64,000 nucleotides of DNA, from contig NZ_CP070326.1 in assembly GCF_016917755.1 (NCBI RefSeq), positions 1,178,001 to 1,242,000 on the forward strand, written 5' to 3'. Below, one piece after another: positions 26,470-32,480 of this stretch. The notes beneath the pieces were generated by a model. That model searched no databases, was not told the DNA's origin, and saw nothing but the letters and a program-made list of their open reading frames with translations. The DNA comes from Streptomyces noursei (GTDB lineage: Bacteria; Actinomycetota; Actinomycetes; Streptomycetales; Streptomycetaceae). Each line of letters starts with the position of its first letter. Positions within the stretch are counted from its first letter, which is position 1. Both the position numbers and the translations under genes were made by a program.

Positions 26470-26640
26470 GGCGCCTCGGTCAACACGTATCTGGCGCTGT
26501 TCGGTTCGCAGCGTGTGGATTTGTCGCCGACGGTTGCCGCGGTGCTGGTGGCGGTGCTCGGGGTCGCGGGCATCGGCGGGCGCGTGGTGTGGTCGCGTAC
26601 GGCGGGACGGCCGGGCCGGGGCGAGGCGCTGCCCGCAACA
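26470..26640 (+). pseudogene. MFS transporter fragment
   Basis: A plus-strand frame reads VNTYLALFGSQRVDLSPTVA and AVLVAVLGVAGIGGRVVWSR, which looks like one and a half helices plus the intracellular loop of a major facilitator transporter (LSP..AALL.A..GVAGI.GR..W). Nothing recognisable continues it on either side. It is the first of three adjacent gene scraps. Confidence 0.45.
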
Positions 26641-26802
26641 ACGTGGTCTTCCCCGAACCGTTCGTCCCGGTCAGCGCGATCCGCTCACCCCGCGCCACCT
26701 CCGGGTCCACGCCGGACACCGCTTCCAGCCGACCGTGTCTGCACACGACACCGCATAGCCGTACGTCCAGACCGAGGGCCTCGACGTTGCTCTGCTCCAC
26801 AG
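26640..26802 (-). pseudogene. ABC transporter ATPase N-terminal fragment
   Basis: The minus-strand frame reads GLDVRLCGVVCRHGRLEAVS and then GERIALTGTNGSGKTTLLRA, which includes a Walker A motif (GxxGSGKT). The coding sense stops right after this motif, with no Q-loop, signature or Walker B. Only the first 50 or so residues of an ABC ATPase remain. Confidence 0.6.
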
Positions 26803-26899
26803 TCCACCAGTCGGCCGAGCGGAGCCCGGAGTTCCCGGAAACCCCCGCCCCCGAGATCCCGACCGTCCGTGGCTCGGAACGCGCCTTGACGCCAGCCAG

Positions 26900-27570
26900 G
26901 GGAACGGTCTGTGGAAGTCGTCCACGGCGCGTGTTCGACGACCAGGCTGCGCATTGGTCGGTCCAGAAGTAGGGCACAGGAGCGAAGGGTTGTGCGTCGC
27001 CGACGAGGTTGCCGGCCGCGGCCACGGTCTGTTCGATTGCGTTCATCCGGTGCTCCAGTCGCATGCGGGTGCCGAAGCGCGGGTTGTGCCACGAGGCGAC
27101 GTCGCCTGCGGCGTAGATGCCTGGCGCTGCCCGGCACGGCGCGTCGCACACCTCGCCGTTGGCCAGGGTCAGTCCCGAGCCCGTCAGCCAGTCGGTCGCG
27201 AGCGTGGAGCCGAGGGCCAGGACGACCACGTCGGCGGGGAGTCCGCTGCGTGCGGCGCACCGGAACGGGCTCCGGTTCGACCAGGGTCACTTCCAGGCCC
27301 ATGGTCCGGGCCGCCGCGGCGACCTCGGTGCCGAGGAATCCGGCGCCGACCACGACCACCCGGGGCCCGGTGAGCAGTGCGGCGCGCACGGCGAGCGCGT
27401 CGTCGAACGTGCGCAGGACGTGGACCCCGTTGAGATCGCCGTGCGGAAGGCGTCGGGGGATCACGCCGGTGGCGATGATCAGGCCGTCGAAGTCGGTCGT
27501 CGCACCGCCGGCCAGACGCACCTGGCGGCGTTTCACGTGGAGACCGGTGGCAGCCACGCCGTGGCCCTTG
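26900..27570 (-). pseudogene. FAD-dependent ferredoxin reductase remnant
   Basis: Two frames together spell most of a ferredoxin-reductase-type flavoprotein. The first has FDGLIIATGVIPRRLP and the NAD-binding loop GPRVVVVGAGFLGTEVAAAA, then VTLVEPEPVPVRR. The second starts abruptly as LPADVVVLALGSTLATDWLT and continues IYAAGDVASWHNPRFG (FAD-binding ATG/GD motif) to APVPYFWTDQ. About 65 residues and the frame are lost at the joint near 27250. The N-terminal FAD loop and the C-terminal domain are also absent. Confidence 0.75.
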
Positions 27571-27655
27571 CCAAGACGGCCGTCTCGGCGGGGCCGCTCC
27601 CTCTCCCCGAGCCGCTGCCCGACTCCCCCCTTCCTTGAGCATGGAACATGGCATC

Positions 27656-28050
27656 GGCGGATCGGGGACCTTCGAACCCTCCTGAGGAGAAGGAGAGTTG
27701 GGGTGCGATGAGGCGGGTTACCTTGCGAGCCGATGAGGGGGCGCGCCGACCGAGGCGTGGTCGCCGTGGCACGCTCAGGAAGGCAGCTTCCTCCCCCCTG
27801 ACGCAGTTGCGACCATGCATCGAACTGCGGGCCTTGGCGCGCAATGCATCGCGGACTTCCGGCAACTCTGAAGGATTCCACGCTTTCTTCATATGATCGG
27901 GACCGCCTACTATTCCATTTATTTCCACTGATGGCATTCACCGAATTCCAGCGCGTCGTTAAGTGACGACGGCATATTTCGCTACTAATCTCGCGATCGC
28001 ATCAAGTCGATCAGCAGCTGATCGGCCCCTGCCACTCAATCGGAGAAGAA
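27656..28050. other. Intergenic region, AT-rich promoter side
   Basis: No gene supported. From about 27890 the sequence becomes clearly more A/T-rich than its surroundings, as expected for the promoter of the secreted-protein gene at 28051. Short frames in both directions lack coding character. Confidence 0.5.
28008..28024. promoter_or_regulatory. 17-bp palindrome in the leader of the secreted-protein gene
   Basis: CGATCAGC-A-GCTGATCG, perfect 8-bp arms around one base, 26 bp before the ATG at 28051 and just before its GGAGAAG ribosome binding site. It could be an operator or a leader hairpin. Confidence 0.5.
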
Positions 28051-28374
28051 ATGCGTAAGCTTCAGAAGGCTGCCGTCATGATGGCCATCCTTGGCAGCGT
28101 CTCCCTCCTTGGCGCCGGCACCGCCTACGCCGATGGCGGAAGGCACGGCGGCAAGGGGGAAAGTGGGTTCGCCGTCAAGCAGGGAAGCTCATGTCGATCG
28201 CACGACGAGAACGTTGACGTGCTCGGCGAGGTCGGGATCCTCAATGGGGTGCTGGGCAACGCGCTCAATGGTGAAGGCTCCCCCGGCGCCCAGAGCACCA
28301 AGATGGGCTCGGACATGGGCTGCGACAACAGCTTTGCCGTCGGCGGCAAGGGTGGAAAGGGCGAAAAGGAGTAG
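28051..28374 (+). CDS. Small secreted protein of unknown function
   Basis: 107 aa. The N-terminus KLQKAAVMMAILGSVSLLGA followed by GTAYA is a clear Sec signal peptide with AYA-D cleavage. The mature part begins with GGRHGGKGESG. It contains two cysteines (SSCRSHDENVDVLGEVG, and DMGCDN) around ILNGVLGNALNGEGSPGAQS, and ends in a Gly/Lys tail. Similar small exported proteins with a Cys..N..VLG..G..NG pattern are widespread and uncharacterised in Streptomyces. The two cysteines could form one disulfide. Good ribosome binding site (GGAG, 5-nt spacing). Confidence 0.8.
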   Translation: MRKLQKAAVMMAILGSVSLLGAGTAYADGGRHGGKGESGFAVKQGSSCRSHDENVDVLGEVGILNGVLGNALNGEGSPGAQSTKMGSDMGCDNSFAVGGKGGKGEKE

Positions 28375-28381
28375 AGGCCGG

Positions 28382-28409
28382 CACCGGCATTCGATTCATA
28401 GTGCCGGTG
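28382..28409. terminator. Weak hairpin after the secreted-protein gene
   Basis: caccggca and tgccggtg pair over a 12-nt loop, shortly after the stop codon at 28374. Confidence 0.45.
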
Positions 28410-28489
28410 TTAGGGGCGCGGTCTTCATCGCGACTTCACGCCCCTGGGTACGGGAATTTCCTCGAACCATGGCCGGGCTGAAAGCGGCC

Positions 28490-28516
28490 TGCCAGGTCTC
28501 TCGGGGAGACCTGGCA
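28490..28516. terminator. Hairpin, 11-bp arms
   Basis: tgccaggtctc-tcggg-gagacctggca: perfect 11-bp arms with a 5-nt loop. Terminator-like in either direction. Confidence 0.55.
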
Positions 28517-28673
28517 AACAGCCGAAAGATGAGATGCCTCATCCGCAGTTAGACCGCCGCCGGCCATTCTTCCGGTGAGCTTGGCCGGCGGCTCAAAACC
28601 AAGGTGCAGCCCAGCGCCCTCGCCATCTCCGCCAAGGGTGACCGGCCGCCCTCGAAGCGGGATAGGCGATCCG

Positions 28674-28716
28674 AGGCCCCTCGGACCACTCGACCTCCGA
28701 GTGGTCCGAGGGGCCT
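28674..28716. terminator. Strong hairpin, 19-bp arms
   Basis: aggcccctcggaccactcg and its exact complement are separated by 5 nt. It lies between the plus-strand secreted-protein gene and the end of the minus-strand hydrolase gene, so it could serve as a bidirectional terminator. Confidence 0.7.
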
Positions 28717-28961
28717 GACTGCGCCGGTTGAACTGCCCAAGTGGACAGCCCGACGTCATGCCGGATAGCGCGGAAGTGCTGGTACGAACCGGCAAGTTCC
28801 TGCCCGCGGCACCCCTCGCATATCCCTTCAACGGACACCCTGTGGGCAGGCCGGCGCGGCCAGGTGGGAGCCGAGGGCTTCAGTCATCCGGAGGCGCAGC
28901 CCCACCCCGGGACCGCGGTTGCGGCACCCGGCTGGCGGGCCGGACGCCGCAACCGAGCACC

Positions 28962-29726
28962 TCAGGCCAGCGGGGGAACAGCTCCGCCAAGGTGCCGGGC
29001 GAAGAACCGGACCGCGCTGTCGACCTCGAACCTGGGAAGTTCCTTGTGCTTGCCCGAGTTCACGTGCAATGACTTCTCCTTCGAGGCGAAGGCGTCGAAC
29101 AGCGCCAGCCCCTCCTCACGCGAAATGTGCTCGTCGTCCCACTGCAGGTCGAACTCGATCGGGATGGTGATCTGCTGCGCCTTCTGGGCCAGGACATCGG
29201 GCCAGTGCTGGCCGAAGACCGCGGCGGTGATCCTGGGGTCGGCTGCCACGAACGGTATGCCGATCGCGGTGCCCATGTTGATGCCCCAGTAGCCGACCGG
29301 CCCGTCGGCGCCGATCTCCGGAAGCTCCTGGAGGGCGTCAAGGGTTGCCTGGTACTCGGGCACGGCCCGCTCCGCCAGGTGGGCGTTGTAGCGGACGACA
29401 ATCGGGCCTTCCGGCTCGCCCGCCGCCCTCGCCCGGAACAGCTCGGCGATTTCCGCCTCGTCGTGCGCGGTGCGCGGCCGGTCGCCGTGACCGGGCGCGT
29501 CGATGACGGCGACGTGGAAGCCGCAGCCCGTCACCAGGCACCGGGCCCGGCCCGACATCGCCGGGTGCTTCTTGTGGTTGCCGCCGCCGTGGCCCATCAG
29601 GACCAGGGGCGCGTGATCGCCGCCGGAAACCGGTGACCAGAGAACTCCGGGAACATCGCCCACGGTGAAGTCGCGCTCGACCATGCCGTTCGACGACGAC
29701 TCGGCGGTGAACTGCAAAGAGTGCAT
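28962..29726 (-). CDS. Alpha/beta hydrolase-like protein lacking the nucleophile serine
   Basis: 254 aa. The fold is that of dienelactone-hydrolase-like enzymes: APLVLMGHGGGNHKKHPA (oxyanion strand and loop), FHVAVIDAPGHGDRPR, the nucleophile elbow PVGYWGINMGTAIGIPFVA, and a late His in HVNSGKHKELPRFE. In the elbow, related proteins have G-x-S-x-G; here the central residue is Asn (codon aac), so a normal acyl-enzyme cannot form. The rest of the protein is undamaged, which argues for a changed role over simple decay. The start at 29726 follows GAAAGG. A later start (about 14 codons in, MVERDF) is possible. Confidence 0.8.
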   Translation of the reverse strand: MHSLQFTAESSSNGMVERDFTVGDVPGVLWSPVSGGDHAPLVLMGHGGGNHKKHPAMSGRARCLVTGCGFHVAVIDAPGHGDRPRTAHDEAEIAELFRARAAGEPEGPIVVRYNAHLAERAVPEYQATLDALQELPEIGADGPVGYWGINMGTAIGIPFVAADPRITAAVFGQHWPDVLAQKAQQITIPIEFDLQWDDEHISREEGLALFDAFASKEKSLHVNSGKHKELPRFEVDSAVRFFARHLGGAVPPLA

Positions 29727-29781
29727 AGGTGTTGCCTTTCGGGAGTGCCTTGTTATCGAGGCGCTCCCGGCGACGTCTATG

Positions 29782-29835
29782 TCAATCGCCGGCCGTGACG
29801 GGAAGGGGGAGCACCCACGTCGGTACAGCGTTCAT
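29782..29835 (-). CDS. Possible 17-aa leader ORF
   Basis: The ATG at 29835 follows a near-perfect ribosome binding site (GAGGAGGTGAG). The frame encodes MNAVPTWVLPLPVTAGD and then stops, 55 bp before the hydrolase start on the same strand. It could be a translated leader of the hydrolase transcript. The evidence is position and ribosome binding site only. Confidence 0.35.
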   Translation of the reverse strand: MNAVPTWVLPLPVTAGD

Positions 29836-30029
29836 GGGTCTCACCTCCTCGGGCGGCATCACGGTCAGCTGGAAGGTAGCAGCTTGATCGCCACCCCTTC
29901 AACCCTCTGCCTCGCCGCGTGCGGACAGCCACCGCGTGGTGCGGAACGCGGGTACCCGCGCCGCGCGCCCCCGGAGATTCGCTGGTCACCGGGGCGCGGC
30001 CGGGCTGCCTGGTGAATCGGCCGATGGGC

Positions 30030-30692
30030 CTAGCTTCCGGCCGTAACGCTGCCGGCAACGGCAACCGCTGCCATGACCGCCTGCATGTCGCGGATCGCAG
30101 CGCGAACGCTCTCGGCGGCCCACTGGCCGGATGCGATCTCCGCCATCCGGTCGGCCACCTGCTTACGCGGAACATCGGGGCACGCCAGGCGGTGCAGCTT
30201 GGCGGCGTGGATCAGGGCGATGAGGCCCGCCGTGCGCTCGTCCGGGGTGGCACCGTCCAGGACGACGGCCTGGAGCCGCTGACGCAGCTCCCTCTCGGGC
30301 GCGCCGTCGGCCTCGGGGTAGCGGCGCGTGGGGAACAGGCCGAGGGCCCTGTGCTGCTGCTCGGCGAGCACTCCGCGCGCACACAGGCTTTCCACGGCCG
30401 CGTCACCGGCCTTGCCCCGCTCCCTCTTCAGCCACTCCGTCACCCGACGCTTTTCGCGGCCGCGCAGCCAGGCGTCGAGCAGCGCCATGCGGTCATCGAG
30501 CAATCGCTCACCGGTCGGCGTCCTGTCTGTCAGCTTGAGGTACTTGCCTTCAACAGATGCCCGCCCGGCGAGGACCAGTTCCAGCAGGATCCCGCCCGCG
30601 GCGGCCCAGCCCGCCGCCCGCCGCTGCTCCGGCACCCCGGACTCGTCGTCCAGACAGAGCAGCATGATCTCCTCGGCCAGTGTGATGGCCAT
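30030..30692 (-). CDS. GPP34 family protein
   Basis: 220 aa from the ATG at 30692. AITLAEEIMLLCLDDESGVP opens the protein, followed by AAGGILLELVLAGRASV, YLKLTDRTPTGERLLDD and a basic helix (AWLRGREKRRVTEWLKRERG). VLAEQQHRALGLFPTRRYPE is the typical GPP34/VPS74 middle. In eukaryotes this fold binds phosphatidylinositol-4-phosphate. In Streptomyces it is a large expanded family of unknown role, probably membrane-associated through its basic face. It ends with a hydrophobic Ala/Val stretch (AVMAAVAVAGSVTAGS). Confidence 0.9.
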   Translation of the reverse strand: MAITLAEEIMLLCLDDESGVPEQRRAAGWAAAGGILLELVLAGRASVEGKYLKLTDRTPTGERLLDDRMALLDAWLRGREKRRVTEWLKRERGKAGDAAVESLCARGVLAEQQHRALGLFPTRRYPEADGAPERELRQRLQAVVLDGATPDERTAGLIALIHAAKLHRLACPDVPRKQVADRMAEIASGQWAAESVRAAIRDMQAVMAAVAVAGSVTAGS

Positions 30693-30877
30693 CCTCGGTC
30701 CCCCGATACGTCTCGTGATCGTTGCAGTCAACCGATGAGACGCCCAGGTTGACCTGGCGGTTGCCACGACGTCCGTCTCGTAGCCCGCACCCATCGGACA
30801 AGCCTCAGGGCGCGCATCGGGCCGCGATCAATGAGCGGGCTCTCCCCTCGCGCTGATCTTCGATCCGGTGGATCGTC

Positions 30878-31260
30878 TTGCATGCACGTGCGCAACTGGC
30901 CGATGCAGAGCGGGAGTTCATCGAGCCGTGCCTGCCGATCGGCGAGTACGGTCCTCAGCCGGTGCGGCTGCGGCAGCAGTTCGAGGGGGTGCCGTGGCGG
31001 TTTCGGGCGGGCGAGCAGTGGCGGGAATTGCCCGCCGCAAGGTCCACCTCGCCGCCCTCCGCAGGTGCCGTCCACTGGCGTGCGCCCTGACCGCCGAGCA
31101 GGCCGCCGACGGCCCACAGTTCGTCCCCGTACTGGACAGGATGTGCGTCCGCGGGCTCGCCCATCGCCCTTCGCGTGCCGTTCGGCGTACCCGTCCCGCG
31201 GCAATTGCGGCCACCTACGCAGGCGCGGCATCAAGGCCGTGATCCCGGACCTGTGCGCCG
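30878..31260 (+). pseudogene. Second IS5-type transposase scar
   Basis: One frame reads LADAEREFIEPCLPIGEYGP and EGVPWRFRAGEQWREL, the N-terminal region of an IS5-family transposase (LTDAEWEFIEP.LP). A second frame has LACALTAEQAADGPQFVPVL, the middle (PL...VTPGQA.D...F.P.L). A third has AYPSRGNCGHLRRRGIKAVI, the later K.Y.S...R..L..RGI segment. Deletions and frame changes separate them. No ends were recognised. Confidence 0.75.
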
Positions 31261-31284
31261 CCTGCGCGGTGTCGGCCCGCGGGG

Positions 31285-31731
31285 TCAGGTGAGGGCGGCG
31301 ACCAGCAGGGCGAAGGCGGCGATGAGGACGGCGACGCGGGCGTAGTGGAAGCGGTCCCAGCGGTTCATCTGCTCCTTCCAGTCCTCGGGCCGGTTCTCGG
31401 GGGTCCAGGTCTTGCCCCGGTTGTTGATCGGGACGAGCAGCAGGATCGACATGATCACGCTGAGGATCAGCAGTGCGGCGGCGGCGATGACGAGGCCGGT
31501 GCCGGGGCGGTGCCATCCGGCGATGGCCCAGACCGCGGCGAGGACGAGCGAGCCGATGTACCAGACCGGCATCACGGCGCCGAGCATCCGGCCCCCGTGT
31601 GCGCGGCCGAGTTGGCCACTGTCTTCGGGGAGTGCGTCGAGGATCCGGTTGATGACGAAGGCGACGGAGAACTCCACCCCCACCATCACGCCGACGACCA
31701 CGGTGGTGAACACCTCGAGTGCGTTGAGCAT
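31285..31731 (-). CDS. DUF1772 membrane protein
   Basis: 148 aa with four helices: LEVFTTVVVGVMVGVEFSVA, MPVWYIGSLVLAAVWAIAG, LVIAAAALLILSVIMSILLL and VAVLIAAFALLVAALT. The conserved loop PINNRGKTWTPENRPEDWKE and WDRFHYARV are the usual DUF1772 (anthrone-oxygenase-like) features. Divergently arranged with a TetR regulator across 91 bp that contains two identical-type operators, so it is most likely the repressed target of that regulator. Substrate unknown. Confidence 0.85.
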   Translation of the reverse strand: MLNALEVFTTVVVGVMVGVEFSVAFVINRILDALPEDSGQLGRAHGGRMLGAVMPVWYIGSLVLAAVWAIAGWHRPGTGLVIAAAALLILSVIMSILLLVPINNRGKTWTPENRPEDWKEQMNRWDRFHYARVAVLIAAFALLVAALT

Positions 31732-31748
31732 GATGACCCCTCCTGGGA

Positions 31749-31763
31749 TCTAGCGCCGCTAGA
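31749..31763. promoter_or_regulatory. TetR-type operator 1
   Basis: TCTAGCG-C-CGCTAGA, perfect 7-bp arms, 17 bp upstream of the DUF1772 start on the minus strand. Shares the arm sequence TCTAGC/GCTAGA with operator 2. Confidence 0.75.
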
Positions 31764-31799
31764 TGATGAGGCAACGCTAGTACTGCTGCCGCTCGAATG

Positions 31800-31814
31800 T
31801 CTAGCAGTGCTAGA
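31800..31814. promoter_or_regulatory. TetR-type operator 2
   Basis: TCTAGCA-G-TGCTAGA, perfect 7-bp arms, 8 bp before the TetR start. Centre-to-centre distance to operator 1 is 51 bp, so one repressor can control both divergent promoters. Confidence 0.75.
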
Positions 31815-31822
31815 ATCGAAGT

Positions 31823-32401
31823 ATGTCGGTACAGGAACGCAAGGAGCGTGAGCGGGCGGGCCGCGAGCGCCTCATCGTGGCGACGGCCCGCGAACTCGCC
31901 GAACAGCAGGGCTGGGACGCGGTCACCACCCGCCGGCTCGCCGAGCGCATCGAGTACAGCCAGCCCGTCCTCTACAGCCACTTCCGCGGCAAGCGCGAGA
32001 TCATCGGCGCCGTCGCCCTGGAGGGCGCCGGCGAGATGGCCGCGGCGGTGCGTGCCGCGGCCTGCTCCGCCGACGGCCCGCGCGCCCGGGTCACCGCCCT
32101 CGCCCGCGCCTACCTCGACTTCGCCGAACGCAACCCGGCGGTCTACGACGCCATGTTCCAGCTCGACGGCGGCCTGGCGTTCGCGAAGGAGGAGACCCCG
32201 GAGCCTCTGAAGGACGCCTTCGCCGCCCTGCTGGAAAGCCTCGGCGAGGTCGCCGGGGACGGCGTCCACCCGGGACTGTTCACCGAGACGTTCTGGGCGG
32301 CCCTGCACGGACTGGCCACCCTGACCCGGGCGCGACGGCTCCCGCCGGAGGACACCGAGCGCCGGGTGGAGTTGCTGGTGGACCGGCTCGCCATGGTCTG
32401 A
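31823..32401 (+). CDS. TetR/AcrR family transcriptional regulator
   Basis: 192 aa. The N-terminal helix-turn-helix is complete: RERLIVATARELAEQQGWDA, then VTTRRLAERIEYSQPVLYSH and FRGKREIIGAVALEG. The remainder is the helical ligand-binding domain (AYLDFAERNPAVYDAMF). It is divergent from the DUF1772 gene and close to the second of two matching palindromes, which makes it an autoregulated local repressor. The inducer is unknown. Confidence 0.92.
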   Translation: MSVQERKERERAGRERLIVATARELAEQQGWDAVTTRRLAERIEYSQPVLYSHFRGKREIIGAVALEGAGEMAAAVRAAACSADGPRARVTALARAYLDFAERNPAVYDAMFQLDGGLAFAKEETPEPLKDAFAALLESLGEVAGDGVHPGLFTETFWAALHGLATLTRARRLPPEDTERRVELLVDRLAMV

Positions 32402-32480
32402 CGCACCGTCCCGGCGGGGACGCAGCCGGAGCCCGCGGGCCCCGACGCCACACGTATGCACATGTATGACCCCGGTCCCT

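Larger units (their letters stand above)
28375..28961. other. Gene-poor interval with three hairpins
   Basis: No convincing gene in 587 bp. It holds three inverted repeats (28382-28409, 28490-28516, 28674-28716). A minus-strand frame at 28549-28740 has acceptable codon use but no recognised similarity or start signal. Confidence 0.5.

Noticed and set aside
28549..28740. 63-codon minus-strand gene
   Set aside because: Spans a perfect terminator-like hairpin, and has no ribosome binding site or recognised similarity.
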